Of a DNA stretch of 64,000 bases, positions 27,031 through 35,748 are shown piece after piece. The position numbers and the translations under genes are program-made. The notes under the pieces were generated by a model. It ran no database searches. It was not told the origin of the DNA and saw nothing but the letters and a program-made list of their open reading frames with translations. The first letter of the stretch is position 1, and the number at the start of each line of letters is the position of its first letter. The stretch is from the NCBI RefSeq assembly GCF_019649015.1, contig NZ_BLPI01000001.1, positions 4,211,001 to 4,275,000 of the forward strand. The letters run 5' to 3'. The DNA is from Agarivorans litoreus (GTDB lineage Bacteria; Pseudomonadota; Gammaproteobacteria; Enterobacterales; Celerinatantimonadaceae).

Positions 27031-27468
27031 ATGGCACAGGTAAGCATGCAGGTAATTAGTGTCGACAAAGGCAAGGTTGTGTTGCAAGGGCAGCGCGCCA
27101 GTGCTTGTAGTTCGTGCGCCAGTAAGAGTAGTTGCTTAACCGTTAATCCAGAATCACCAAACCTACTTAATGCGGAGTTCTCTGCTACTCAAGGTTTAGA
27201 ACTTGGTCAAAACATTACCCTTAATTGCCAAGATAGCTTTCTCCTCAAAGCTATCTTGGCAGCCTTAATGCCTGCATTGCTTGGTTTAATTAGCTTTGCA
27301 CTGCTGGCCAATCAGCTACTGTATTTTCTTACACCATCTGTACTTGATATTGCCTGTGCCGGTTTTGCTTGTTTGGGTTTTGTATTGGGCTTGCTGGTAA
27401 GTCGACGCTTATCGCGTGGTTTAGCCTCTGAGCTACGCAACAAACTATCGCTTAAACCCACACCGTAA
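27031..27468 (+). CDS. rseC: RseC/MucC-family membrane protein, Rnf/Rsx-associated
   Basis: A 145-residue protein. A cysteine cluster lies near residues 29-38 (ACSSCASKSSC), followed by two predicted TM helices at about 75-95 and 103-125. This is the RseC/SoxR-reducing family layout. The ATG at 27031, 13 bases after the fdxB stop with AGAGG upstream, is preferred to an in-frame start at 26950 that would overlap fdxB. In other bacteria RseC works with the Rsx/Rnf redox complex, so its position beside fdxB suggests a role in Rnf-dependent electron supply. That link is inferred. Confidence 0.8.
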   Translation: MAQVSMQVISVDKGKVVLQGQRASACSSCASKSSCLTVNPESPNLLNAEFSATQGLELGQNITLNCQDSFLLKAILAALMPALLGLISFALLANQLLYFLTPSVLDIACAGFACLGFVLGLLVSRRLSRGLASELRNKLSLKPTP

Positions 27469-27563
27469 TACTGCCAGTCCGAACAGTGTTTGCGCATGCT
27501 TGTCGCTGCTAGGTCTTTGCTGTAAATCAGTAACTAAGCGAAATTATTTTTTAGATAATAACT

Positions 27564-27827
27564 AGGGTCTGTTGATCTTTGCTGATGGTTTTTGCAGCAA
27601 TTTTTTAGCCATTTAGGCAAGGCAGTGAGTGTGCAGTTAAGTGGGCTTAATCATCACTCGCTAACGCTGAATAAATGGCTAAGAAATGCTGCCCGAAGGG
27701 GTCGGATAAGCGAACTTTACTCTTTGTTAAGCACTTCTTGCTTAGCCCACTAGGCTTCTAAGTGCTCGCCGCGATTAAAGCCCGCTTATCTCGAACAAAA
27801 TTTCAACACCAAAGATCAACAGACCCT
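27564..27827 (+). mobile_element. MITE-like repeat, copy 1
   Basis: A 264-bp element with near-perfect 18-bp terminal inverted repeats (AGGGTCTGTTGATCTTTG / CAAAGATCAACAGACCCT), present three times in the window in the same orientation. Inside are two nested palindromes: GCAGCA...AGCCATTTA (from 27594) with TAAATGGCT...TGCTGC (to 27692), and GGATAAGCG with CGCTTATC. No coding frame. Flanking TA on both sides could be a TA target duplication. The rest of the 614-base gap before the GH16 gene is AT-rich with nothing else I can identify. Confidence 0.85.
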
Positions 27828-28082
27828 AATATAATACTTAAAAACCTCCTCTTTATTCACGCTAAATTAGGTCTAAATATTTTTGAAAATGTTTACTTAA
27901 ATGATCTACTCCTCACTTTATAAATGGCTTTATTAAGTACTATTTATGGCTTAACAGTTATTGTGGTTTTGTAATTTAATTGATTGTTTTTATTAGCTAA
28001 TTTTTTGTTTTCATTTGTTGTGTTTCTAGGCTACTGTTCGGTTTTTGAACTAAATGTGATTAGCCAAAACATAATGGAATAT

Positions 28083-30098
28083 ATGATGATTCGTAAAAAT
28101 AATCTTTCGCTAGGCATTGCCTTGGCGTTTGCTTGTTCGGCAAGCAATGCTGTGCATGCCGTTACTGTAAGTAATGCAGATTTTCGCAATGTTGAGATTC
28201 GACATAGCGGAATGTGCATCGATTTGACCGGGGGAAATACTGCTAATTTTTCAGGTTTTAGCCAATGGACTTGCGGCGAAAACAACAGCAACCAACGGCT
28301 TGAGTTTGTTGAGCGAGGTGAGGGTTTTTACAGTATTAAAACCAAGACAAGCCAAAAGTGTTTAGAGGTTGCGAATAGTGACTCTGCAAACGGCGCGCGT
28401 ATTCAGCAACTCACTTGTGCAGATGCTAGTGCTAATCAGCAATGGTCACTGCAAGATATGAATAATGGCTGGTTTAAACTTAAAAACCGTGCCACCGAAA
28501 AATGCCTCGACGTAGCGGGTGCATATACTGAAAAAGGCTCAGAGTTCCACCAATGGGCCTGCTTAGCCGACCATCCTAACCAAGAGTTTCGTTTTATCTT
28601 TGATGAAAATGTTGCTAGCGATCCTAGTGGCACCATTACGGTTCAAGCCGCAGACTTCGTAAGTCAAGGTGGCAGTTTTGATGATAATCAGCAAAGCCCA
28701 GTAAGCATCTACAGCGTAGCGGGGCAGCAAGCGATTAATTACATTAATAGCGGCGACTTTGTAGACTACAAGGTAGATATTGACCGCGCAGGAAAGTACC
28801 AGGTTACTTTTAATGTGGGAACAGCGATTACGTCAAACGCAGTGATTGAGCTTTTAGTACTAGAAAATGGCAGCTGGGTGTCTTACGCTCAAGCGTCGGT
28901 ACCTGCTTATGGCTGGGACAATTTTACTGAACTTAGCGCAGCTAACGAAGTGTCTTTAGCGGCCGGCACGCAAAAGTTACGTATTCACGCGCTGGGTAGC
29001 AATGACTGGCAGTGGAACTTAGCGTCGTTTAAATTGGAATGGCAAGGCGAACCTACAGACCCTGTTGACCCACCTTTGCTAGATAGCGATGGTGATGGGG
29101 TACTCGACGTAAATGATTTATGCCCTAACACTCCAGCCAACCAGCCGGTAAATCAAGATGGCTGTGCGCAATCGCAACTTGATGATGACAATGACGGTGT
29201 CAGCAATGATGTCGATCAGTGTCCTAACACACCTCCTGGCGTTACCGTTGATAACACCGGATGTGAGCCAAACTCTCCTGGAGTAATAGATGTAAATACC
29301 GCTGATGCTAACTTGCCAAGCTTTGTATCGTTTAACAATACTACCCCCTTAGGCAAGCGCTGGGAAAAAGTAGAAAGTTTGTCCGATGAGTTTGAGTTTT
29401 GGAATAGCGCTAAATGGATAAAAACCAACTGGAACTATGGCAATACCCCGGTAAACATGTTGAACAAAAACTCGGGTGTGTCGGATGGTAATCTGTGGAT
29501 ACAAGCAACCTTAAATGCTGATAGCCCTAATCAGTGGTTCGAAACTTCTCGGGTACGTTCAGTTGCCAAAATTAAGTTTCCTATGTACATAGAGAGCCGC
29601 ATTAAGGTGGCCAATATCTCTGCCTACAGTACTTTTTGGTTAAACAACGGCGATATAAATAATCGAGATGAAATCGATATTATTGAAATTAACCCGGTTC
29701 CTACCTGTAATTGTCAGCCAGATTTCCCGTGGAAGATGAACTCTCAGTACTTTATTGCTAAGGATGGTTCTACCGAAAGAAATCATGGTAACTCAGACAA
29801 CCGTACCGATTTGTCAGATGAAAACACCTTGCAAGGTGTGTTGTGGACAGATGATTACCATGTATTTGGTGCCTGGTGGAAAGATGAACACACTGTACAG
29901 TTTTATCTAAACGGCGAACCGGTTAATAAAGTCACTACACAACAGCCGTTTACCCTAGAGCAGTTTGTTATTTGGGACTTATGGAGCCAAGACTCAAGTT
30001 GGGTAGGTGGTTTGCCGCAAAAAACAGACTTGCTTAACGATAACAACAACACCATGAAGGTTGATTGGATCCGTACTTGGAAGCTCGTTGACGAATAA
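28083..30098 (+). CDS. Secreted modular GH16 hydrolase (agarase/porphyranase-like)
   Basis: A 671-residue exported enzyme. In order: signal peptide (cut near SNAVHA, residue ~24); a ricin-type/CBM13 lectin domain at about 30-180 with repeated Q-x-W (SQWTC, QQWSL, HQWAC); a CBM6-like module at about 190-325; thrombospondin type-3 calcium repeats at about 335-400 (DSDGDGVLDVNDLCP, DDDNDGVSNDVDQCP); and a C-terminal GH16 domain with the catalytic E-x-D-x-x-E at E530, D532, E535. The start at 28083 follows GGA; a TTG start 99 bases upstream would bury the signal. It probably cuts a red-algal galactan; agar, porphyran or carrageenan cannot be told apart here. Confidence 0.88.
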   Translation: MMIRKNNLSLGIALAFACSASNAVHAVTVSNADFRNVEIRHSGMCIDLTGGNTANFSGFSQWTCGENNSNQRLEFVERGEGFYSIKTKTSQKCLEVANSDSANGARIQQLTCADASANQQWSLQDMNNGWFKLKNRATEKCLDVAGAYTEKGSEFHQWACLADHPNQEFRFIFDENVASDPSGTITVQAADFVSQGGSFDDNQQSPVSIYSVAGQQAINYINSGDFVDYKVDIDRAGKYQVTFNVGTAITSNAVIELLVLENGSWVSYAQASVPAYGWDNFTELSAANEVSLAAGTQKLRIHALGSNDWQWNLASFKLEWQGEPTDPVDPPLLDSDGDGVLDVNDLCPNTPANQPVNQDGCAQSQLDDDNDGVSNDVDQCPNTPPGVTVDNTGCEPNSPGVIDVNTADANLPSFVSFNNTTPLGKRWEKVESLSDEFEFWNSAKWIKTNWNYGNTPVNMLNKNSGVSDGNLWIQATLNADSPNQWFETSRVRSVAKIKFPMYIESRIKVANISAYSTFWLNNGDINNRDEIDIIEINPVPTCNCQPDFPWKMNSQYFIAKDGSTERNHGNSDNRTDLSDENTLQGVLWTDDYHVFGAWWKDEHTVQFYLNGEPVNKVTTQQPFTLEQFVIWDLWSQDSSWVGGLPQKTDLLNDNNNTMKVDWIRTWKLVDE

Positions 30099-30130
30099 AC
30101 TATAGGCGTACTTATTACGCGTTAACAAAG

Positions 30131-30164
30131 AGAGCTTATCGGCAACGCTAAGCTCTTTTTCTTT
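30131..30164 (+). terminator. Terminator of the GH16 gene
   Basis: AGAGCTTA / TAAGCTCT stem of 8 bp with a 10-base loop, followed by TTTTCTTT. Confidence 0.88.
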
Positions 30165-30256
30165 CTAATTAGCATTAAGCAGAGCGAAGCCAGAGTTGTT
30201 TGTATCCCAAAACCGGATCGCTGGTTTACAAATTGTCGTTTAAGCCAACAATGTGA

Positions 30257-30272
30257 TGTCGCAAATCTTACA
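30257..30272 (+). promoter_or_regulatory. NifA upstream activator site 1 for nifU
   Basis: TGT-CGCAAATCTT-ACA matches TGT-N10-ACA exactly. A further near match with an 11-base spacer (TTGT...ACAA) lies at 30233-30251. It is about 100 bases upstream of the -24 element. Confidence 0.7.
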
Positions 30273-30284
30273 AGGCTACCTAAA

Positions 30285-30300
30285 TGTGATGTAACTCACA
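30285..30300 (+). promoter_or_regulatory. Site matching both NifA and CRP consensus, upstream of nifU
   Basis: TGTGATGTAACTCACA. It satisfies TGT-N10-ACA for NifA and is also a perfect TGTGA-N6-TCACA CRP core with AAA before it. It is centred 28 bp after activator site 1 and about 75 bp before the -24 element. Either or both proteins could bind. Confidence 0.72.
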
Positions 30301-30366
30301 GTGATTATGGGTGGTGATAAAGTAAATAAGCTAATAAATACAGTGCTTTAACTTACTTTTCTTATC

Positions 30367-30382
30367 CGGTACTTCACTTGCA
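30367..30382 (+). promoter_or_regulatory. Sigma-54 promoter of nifUSVWZM
   Basis: CGGTACTTCACTTGCA with GG at 30368-30369 and GC at 30380-30381, ten bases apart, and a good CTTGCA -12 half. Transcription should begin near 30392, leaving an unusually long leader of about 158 bases before nifU. Confidence 0.78.
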
Positions 30383-30397
30383 ATAGTTTAGTTGGGA

Positions 30398-30513
30398 GAT
30401 AACCCGTTGTTGATGAGTTTGCTGCCAATGAGCAAGAAACGCTGTGTTCTAGGTTCCCAATGGCTTATCAACACTCAGTTTTAGGCAGTATGTGTCTTTA
30501 GCAACGGGTTATC
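30398..30513 (+). other. Structured leader of nifU: 12-bp inverted repeat enclosing 92 bases
   Basis: GATAACCCGTTG (30398-30409) pairs perfectly with CAACGGGTTATC (30502-30513). Nested inside are CTGCC (30422) with GGCAG (30484), or alternatively GTTGATGAG (30408) with CTTATCAAC (30464). The outer stem would begin a few bases after the predicted start site. It may stabilise the mRNA, control translation or be a protein-binding element. It does not match a riboswitch I know. Confidence 0.6.
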
Positions 30514-30549
30514 GCCACTACCAATTTATAAAACATTGTGGGGTAGCGT

Positions 30550-31410
30550 ATGTGGAATTATTCAGAAAAAGTTAAACAGCATTTCTTCACACCTAAAAAT
30601 GCTAAAGCTGTCGACCATGCAAACGCTATTGGCGATGTGGGTTCAATCTCCTGCGGTGACGCTTTACGTTTAAGCCTTAAAGTGAATCCTGATAGTGACG
30701 TGATAGAAGATGCTGGTTTTCAAACCTTTGGTTGCGGTAGCGCTATTGCTTCTTCGTCTGCTTTAACTGAAATGATCATCGGCCGAACCATCGACCAAGC
30801 AATGAGCATTTCTAATCAAGACATTGCCGATTACCTAGACGGTTTGCCGCCAGAAAAAATGCATTGTTCAGTAATGGGAATGGAAGCCTTGCATGCTGCA
30901 GTTGCTCAATATCGCGGCGAAGAAGTAGCGGAAGAACACGAAGAAGGTGAATTGATTTGTAAGTGTTTTGCCATCGACGATGCACTTATCAAGCGGGTGG
31001 TTGCGCAAAACAAACTAGAGACCTTAGATGAGGTTATCAATTACACCAAAGCAGGCGGGGCCTGTGCTGCCTGCCATGAAAAAATTGAGTGGGTATTAGA
31101 AGAATGCCTAGGTGCGCCCTTGGCGGAGCCTGAAGTAGCAAAAGCAAGCCCTGTGGCTGCCACTAGCATTGTGGCGCGGATAAGAATCATTGAACAAGCA
31201 CTGGAGCAAGTTCGCCCACAGCTACAAGCCGATGGCGGTGATGTTCAGCTGTCTGATGTAGATGATGACATGGTGTTTGTATCGTTAACTGGTGCCTGTT
31301 CTGGTTGCGGTTTGTCTGCGGGAACACTTGCGATGATCGAGCAAAAGATCAGCCAAGCCCTTGGCGAAACCATTACTGTTTATCCCGTTGGCGCAGCTAG
31401 CTTAGCGTAA
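30550..31410 (+). CDS. nifU: NifU, Fe-S cluster scaffold for nitrogenase
   Basis: A 286-residue three-domain scaffold. The N-terminal IscU-like domain (about 1-125) carries scaffold cysteines ([30 protein letters not shown]); the central [2Fe-2S] domain (about 130-185) has CKCF and CAACH; the C-terminal Nfu domain (about 205-286) has [11 protein letters not shown]. It receives sulfur from NifS and delivers clusters to NifH and NifB. It is the first gene of nifUSVWZM. Confidence 0.97.
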   Translation: MWNYSEKVKQHFFTPKNAKAVDHANAIGDVGSISCGDALRLSLKVNPDSDVIEDAGFQTFGCGSAIASSSALTEMIIGRTIDQAMSISNQDIADYLDGLPPEKMHCSVMGMEALHAAVAQYRGEEVAEEHEEGELICKCFAIDDALIKRVVAQNKLETLDEVINYTKAGGACAACHEKIEWVLEECLGAPLAEPEVAKASPVAATSIVARIRIIEQALEQVRPQLQADGGDVQLSDVDDDMVFVSLTGACSGCGLSAGTLAMIEQKISQALGETITVYPVGAASLA

Positions 31411-31421
31411 GGAGCATTAGC

Positions 31422-32657
31422 ATGAGTAACTTAACCACCTTAACCACCGAAACCGAGCTAGCGTATTTAGATAACAACGCCACCACGCAAGTGGACCAAG
31501 CAGTGTTACAAGAAATGCTACCTTTTCTTAGCGAGTTTTATGGCAATCCTTCTTCTATACATCGCTTTGGCAGCCAAGTTGGTCAGGCGATTGAACAGGC
31601 TAGGGAGCAGGTTCAAAAGCTTATCGGCGCAAGCCATGCTAGTGAGGTGATCTTTACCTCTTGTGCAACAGAAGCCAGCGCCACCGCGATCCTCTCAGCG
31701 GTTGAGGCTTACCCTAAGCGAAAAGAAATTGTTACGTCAGTTATCGAGCATCCCGCTACCTTACAGCTGTGTCAAATGCTTGAGCGCAAAGGCTATACCA
31801 TTCATTGGATTGGCGTGGATCAACGTGGCCGTTTAGATATGGAAGCCTACAAAGCCGCACTAAGTGAAAACGTAGCCGTTGCAAGCTTTATGTGGGCAAA
31901 CAATGAAACCGGTAGTTTGTTTCCTATTCGCGGTATGGCCGAGTTAGCAAAACAACACGGTATCGTTTTTCATACCGACGCTGTACAAGTGGCTGGCAAG
32001 CTGCCAATTCAAGTTGCTGATAGTGGCATAGATTTATTGTCTATTTCTGGTCACAAGTTTCATGCACCTAAGGGCATTGGTGCTTTGTATTTACGCCGCG
32101 GCGCCAAGTTTAGACCGCTATTGCGTGGTGGCCACCAAGAACGGGGGCGTCGAGCGGGTACCGAAAACAGCAGCGGAATTGTAGGTTTAGGCAAAGCTGC
32201 CGAACTGGCAATACAATCTATCGAGCAAGACTCCGCGCGCATAAAGCTGATGCGTGACCGCCTAGAAATGGGTTTGTTAGCGCGAGTTCCTAATTGCTTT
32301 GTTACTGGCGACCCAAAACACCGCGTACCTAATACCAGCAATATTGCTTTTGAATTTGTCGAGGGTGAGTCGATATTGTTGATGTTAGATCAACACGGTA
32401 TTGCCGCATCCTCTGGTTCGGCGTGTACTTCAGGTTCCTTAGAGCCATCTCACGTAATGCGGGCAATGGAGATTCCTTATACCGCGGCGCATGGCGCGAT
32501 TCGTTTCTCGCTTTCTCGCTTTACTACCGAGGCCATGGTTGACCAAGTGTTAGCAGTACTGCCCGGAATTGTTGAAAAGCTTCGCATGTTATCGCCGTAT
32601 TGGGATGTGACTACCAATCAGCCAGCGAGCGAAAGCTTTAGTCCGGTTTATGCCTAG
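31422..32657 (+). CDS. nifS: NifS, cysteine desulfurase
   Basis: A 411-residue PLP enzyme that releases sulfur from cysteine for NifU. It shows the N-terminal [10 protein letters not shown], the PLP-lysine in [12 protein letters not shown] near residue 208, and the active-site cysteine loop [16 protein letters not shown] near 330. It starts 11 bases after nifU with AAGGAG upstream. Confidence 0.97.
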   Translation: MSNLTTLTTETELAYLDNNATTQVDQAVLQEMLPFLSEFYGNPSSIHRFGSQVGQAIEQAREQVQKLIGASHASEVIFTSCATEASATAILSAVEAYPKRKEIVTSVIEHPATLQLCQMLERKGYTIHWIGVDQRGRLDMEAYKAALSENVAVASFMWANNETGSLFPIRGMAELAKQHGIVFHTDAVQVAGKLPIQVADSGIDLLSISGHKFHAPKGIGALYLRRGAKFRPLLRGGHQERGRRAGTENSSGIVGLGKAAELAIQSIEQDSARIKLMRDRLEMGLLARVPNCFVTGDPKHRVPNTSNIAFEFVEGESILLMLDQHGIAASSGSACTSGSLEPSHVMRAMEIPYTAAHGAIRFSLSRFTTEAMVDQVLAVLPGIVEKLRMLSPYWDVTTNQPASESFSPVYA

Positions 32658-32680
32658 GTGTTAACACAAAAGGACTCACT

Positions 32681-33829
32681 ATGCTGATCATTAATGACAC
32701 TACCTTACGTGATGGCGAGCAAACCGCTGGGGTGGCTTTTAATGGCGAAGAGAAACTTGCCATTGCCACCAGTTTGGAGCAAGCAGGGATAACTGAGCTT
32801 GAAGTTGGCGTGCCAGCAATGGGCGACTCCGAACGGGAAGTGATTAAAGCCCTTTGTGATGAACTTAAGCATGCAAAAACCATGGGCTGGAGCCGTTTAC
32901 ACCAGCATGATATCTCGCTGGCAAATGGTCTAGGTTTAGATCTGCTCGACATATCTATTCCAGCGTCTAAACAGCAACGCGAATCTAAGCTACAACTTTC
33001 TACTGCTCAGCTTTTTGTCCAATTAGAACAGGGCATTAAACAGGCTTTAGCGCTTGGCTTGCAAGTTTGTGTTGGCATGGAAGACGCGTCACGCGCCAGT
33101 TTAGATGAGCTATATCTTATTGCCGAGAAAGCCCAAGGTTTTGGTGCTAAGCGGCTACGTTTTGCCGACACTCTGGGTTTGTTGGACCCTTTTGCTACAG
33201 AAGTGTTTATTAGTAGCCTTAAGCAGCGTAGTGACCTACAAATTGAAATGCATGCGCATAACGATTTAGGCATGGCAACAGCGAATACCTTAGCTGCTGT
33301 TAAAGCCGGCGCCGATTCGGTTAATACCACGGTAATTGGTTTAGGAGAAAGGGCCGGTAATGCCGCTTTAGAAGAAGTGCTTATGGCGCTAAATGTTACC
33401 CAATTAGCCGGCAATAAGGCGATACCTGCAGTAGATCTAAAATCGCTAAACCCTATTTGTGAGTTAGTTGCCAAGGCTTCTGGCCGTAAGCTTGGCCTTA
33501 GTAAGAGCATAGTAGGCAAACAGGTATTTACTCATGAGTCTGGCATCCATGTAGATGGCTTGCTCAAAGATCCCAATAACTACCAAGCTTTCGCGCCAGA
33601 GATTATCGGCCGAAAACACAGCGTTGTATTAGGTAAACACTCTGGTGTGGCTGCCATTAAATCGGTTTATCAAGATTTAGGCATTGCACTTAATTTTGCT
33701 CAATGTCAGGCATTACGTTCGGTATTAAGCGCATGGGCAGAAGTTAACAAACGTAGCCCTAATGCCAAAGAGTTATTGAGCTTTTATCGGCAGAGCATTA
33801 ATCAGCGCTTAGACGCCGTGGGTATTTAA
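32681..33829 (+). CDS. nifV: NifV, homocitrate synthase
   Basis: A 382-residue DRE-TIM metallolyase. It begins with [17 protein letters not shown], the metal-binding DRDGEQ-type motif, and has the second signature [29 protein letters not shown]. It joins acetyl-CoA and 2-oxoglutarate to homocitrate, the organic ligand of FeMo-co. It follows nifS by 23 bases. Confidence 0.96.
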   Translation: MLIINDTTLRDGEQTAGVAFNGEEKLAIATSLEQAGITELEVGVPAMGDSEREVIKALCDELKHAKTMGWSRLHQHDISLANGLGLDLLDISIPASKQQRESKLQLSTAQLFVQLEQGIKQALALGLQVCVGMEDASRASLDELYLIAEKAQGFGAKRLRFADTLGLLDPFATEVFISSLKQRSDLQIEMHAHNDLGMATANTLAAVKAGADSVNTTVIGLGERAGNAALEEVLMALNVTQLAGNKAIPAVDLKSLNPICELVAKASGRKLGLSKSIVGKQVFTHESGIHVDGLLKDPNNYQAFAPEIIGRKHSVVLGKHSGVAAIKSVYQDLGIALNFAQCQALRSVLSAWAEVNKRSPNAKELLSFYRQSINQRLDAVGI

Positions 33830-33846
33830 GGCTAAGGAGAGCGTAG

Positions 33847-34131
33847 ATGCTAGAGAATCAAGCCAAGAGTCAAATTGCTGATCTTGCGGGCATTAACGAG
33901 CTTGCCAGTGCCGAAGACTTTCTCAATTACTTTGGCGTTAACTATCAAGCAGGTTTAGTTCGAGTAAAGCGGGTGTTGTTTATGCGCCTACTTAAGCAAG
34001 TATTGGCGAAACAGGCTTCAAGCAGTTATAGCGAATACCAAGCTGCTGTGAGCAAAGCCTATTGTTTATTGGAAAAGGGCGTTGTATTGGCACATCAAGT
34101 GCCTAGTTGCGACGCTTGTGAAGGCTGTTAA
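33847..34131 (+). CDS. nifW: NifW, nitrogenase-stabilising protein (short form)
   Basis: A 94-residue protein with the NifW core ELASAEDFLNYFGVNYQAGLVRVKRVLFMRL. It is a little shorter than the usual 100-115. The C-terminus CDACEGC is rich in cysteine. NifW helps keep the MoFe protein active, especially with oxygen. Start and stop sit tightly between nifV and nifZ. Confidence 0.9.
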   Translation: MLENQAKSQIADLAGINELASAEDFLNYFGVNYQAGLVRVKRVLFMRLLKQVLAKQASSSYSEYQAAVSKAYCLLEKGVVLAHQVPSCDACEGC

Positions 34132-34147
34132 TAAAGAGGTATAGCAG

Positions 34148-34612
34148 ATGAATTCAGCAAAATTTGGATATGGCTGCAAAGTAAGAGTGGTTGAAAATAT
34201 TCGCAACGACGGTAGTTTCCCAGGCTGTAAAAAAGGCGCTTTGTTAGTGCGCCGTGGCGCTACTGGCTATGTACGCCAATCGGGATATTACTTACAAGAC
34301 CAAATTGTGTATCAGGTGCAGTTTATTAATCGAGGCTTAATCATTGGTTGCAAAGAACATGAGCTAATAGATGCCGAGTTAGTTTGGCAACCTAATCAGT
34401 TTGAGTATGGCGACAAAGCAGCGTTAACACTTAGTTTGTCTCAACAGGGCGAAGTTGTTGCCAAAAAAGGCAGCGTGGTAGATGTACTAGCGGTGCGCCG
34501 TAAACCAAAAACAGATCCTTGTTATCGGATTCAATACGGTGAGTTAGATGTAGAAGTACCGGAGCGAGCACTCGCAGCTTTAAAAGAAGAGGAGCCTGCC
34601 TATGTTGGATAG
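34148..34612 (+). CDS. nifZ: NifZ, MoFe protein P-cluster maturation factor
   Basis: A 154-residue protein with two SH3-like NifZ units. The first begins YGCKVRVVENIRNDGSFPGCKKGALLVRRGATGYV, the second EYGDKAALTLSLSQQGEVVAKKGSVVDVL. NifZ assists formation of the second P-cluster in NifDK. It overlaps nifM by 11 bases. Confidence 0.93.
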   Translation: MNSAKFGYGCKVRVVENIRNDGSFPGCKKGALLVRRGATGYVRQSGYYLQDQIVYQVQFINRGLIIGCKEHELIDAELVWQPNQFEYGDKAALTLSLSQQGEVVAKKGSVVDVLAVRRKPKTDPCYRIQYGELDVEVPERALAALKEEEPAYVG

Positions 34613-35444
34613 CAGCCACGCTTATATAACAATGAAAACCAGCATCGCTTTGTTTGATCTAAATACCGATCAACTTAGTGAAGAGCAGCAAGTAGAGTTA
34701 AACCGGGTAGTGAGCAAAACCATTGGCATTCAACAAAAGGTGCTTGCGGCTAAAGAGGCAGAAAAGGTGTATGTTGATGAGCCTCAACTAGATAAAGCTA
34801 TTGCTTTAATTAAGCAAAATTTTGAATCTGAGGCAGCTTTTGAACAAGCACTGTTAGCCAATCAGCTTTCTGAGCTGGGCTTGCGCGAGGCGCTACGTAG
34901 CGAGCTTAGCAGTGAAGCGGTGCTTGCCTATATAAGCAAAGATATTCCCGAGGTTACAGAGCAGCAGGCCTTAGCCTTTTATCAGCGCCATCCCGACAAG
35001 TTTTTACAAGTAGAACGTCGCGAAGCACATCATATTCTGTTAACCATTAACGAACAATTTAAGGAGAATACTCCGAAGCAGGCTAGAGCCCGAATTCAAA
35101 GCTTGGCCAATAAAGTCACTAGCGACAACTTCGAGAAACTGGCAGAGCGCCACTCCGAATGTCCAACAGCAGTGAACGGTGGTTACTTAGGGCTAGTATC
35201 TAGGCAACAGCTGTTACCCGAACTAGATGAGGTGTTGTTTAACATGCCAAGCGAGAGCTTTAGCCAACCAATCTATACTGGCATGGGCTACCACTTATTA
35301 TGGTGTAAACAGCATTACCCAGAGCATCGGGTGAGTTTTGATGATGCAAAAGCCAAAATTAAGCAATCCCTGTATGAACATGCGCAAAAACAGCAACAGA
35401 GAGTTTGGTTAAGCCGCGCTTGTAAAGGTGAAAATTTAAACTAA
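34602..35444 (+). CDS. nifM: NifM, peptidyl-prolyl isomerase for NifH maturation
   Basis: A 280-residue protein with a helical N-terminal part and a C-terminal parvulin domain at about 140-245 (ERREAHHILLTINEQF, LAERHSECPTAVNGGYLGLVSRQQLLPELDEVLFNMP, YTGMGYHLLW). NifM is needed for active NifH in Klebsiella and Azotobacter. The ATG lies within the end of nifZ behind GAGGAGCC. It ends the nifUSVWZM operon. Confidence 0.95.
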   Translation: MLDSSHAYITMKTSIALFDLNTDQLSEEQQVELNRVVSKTIGIQQKVLAAKEAEKVYVDEPQLDKAIALIKQNFESEAAFEQALLANQLSELGLREALRSELSSEAVLAYISKDIPEVTEQQALAFYQRHPDKFLQVERREAHHILLTINEQFKENTPKQARARIQSLANKVTSDNFEKLAERHSECPTAVNGGYLGLVSRQQLLPELDEVLFNMPSESFSQPIYTGMGYHLLWCKQHYPEHRVSFDDAKAKIKQSLYEHAQKQQQRVWLSRACKGENLN

Positions 35445-35748
35445 TCCTGTGTAGACAACATGCTCACGTAGTTATTAATCAAAGTAATATTAAAATTTAG
35501 GCATTTGCTCAGCAATAGTTAATCATGCTAATTGTACTGTCGCGTAATTGGCTAATGTGTTGTTTAACTTGGTCTACTTGTTAAGAGGTAGTATAAGTCT
35601 CCCGCTTACACATTTTTTGTCTACTTACTGGTCACCTAATGCTTACATAATTCACTAAAACTGAAATCTTAACTTAACTCAAATGTAACAATTGCCATTT
35701 AGCTTAATCCGCACAACAAAGAGAGTACTCAACTAGGATATAGCAAAA
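35445..35748. other. Intergenic region between nifM and phoX
   Basis: 304 bases with no supported ORF. It must hold the phoX promoter. I looked for a Pho box and found only weak partial matches (around ATGTAACAATTGCCAT near 35684), not enough to call one. No clear terminator follows nifM. Confidence 0.5.

Noticed and set aside
27984-28082. TTG start for the GH16 enzyme
   Set aside because: It would add 33 residues before a good signal peptide and has no Shine-Dalgarno; the ATG at 28083 is better.
35640-35748. Pho box before phoX
   Set aside because: Only partial similarity to the CTGTCAT direct repeats; not enough to call.
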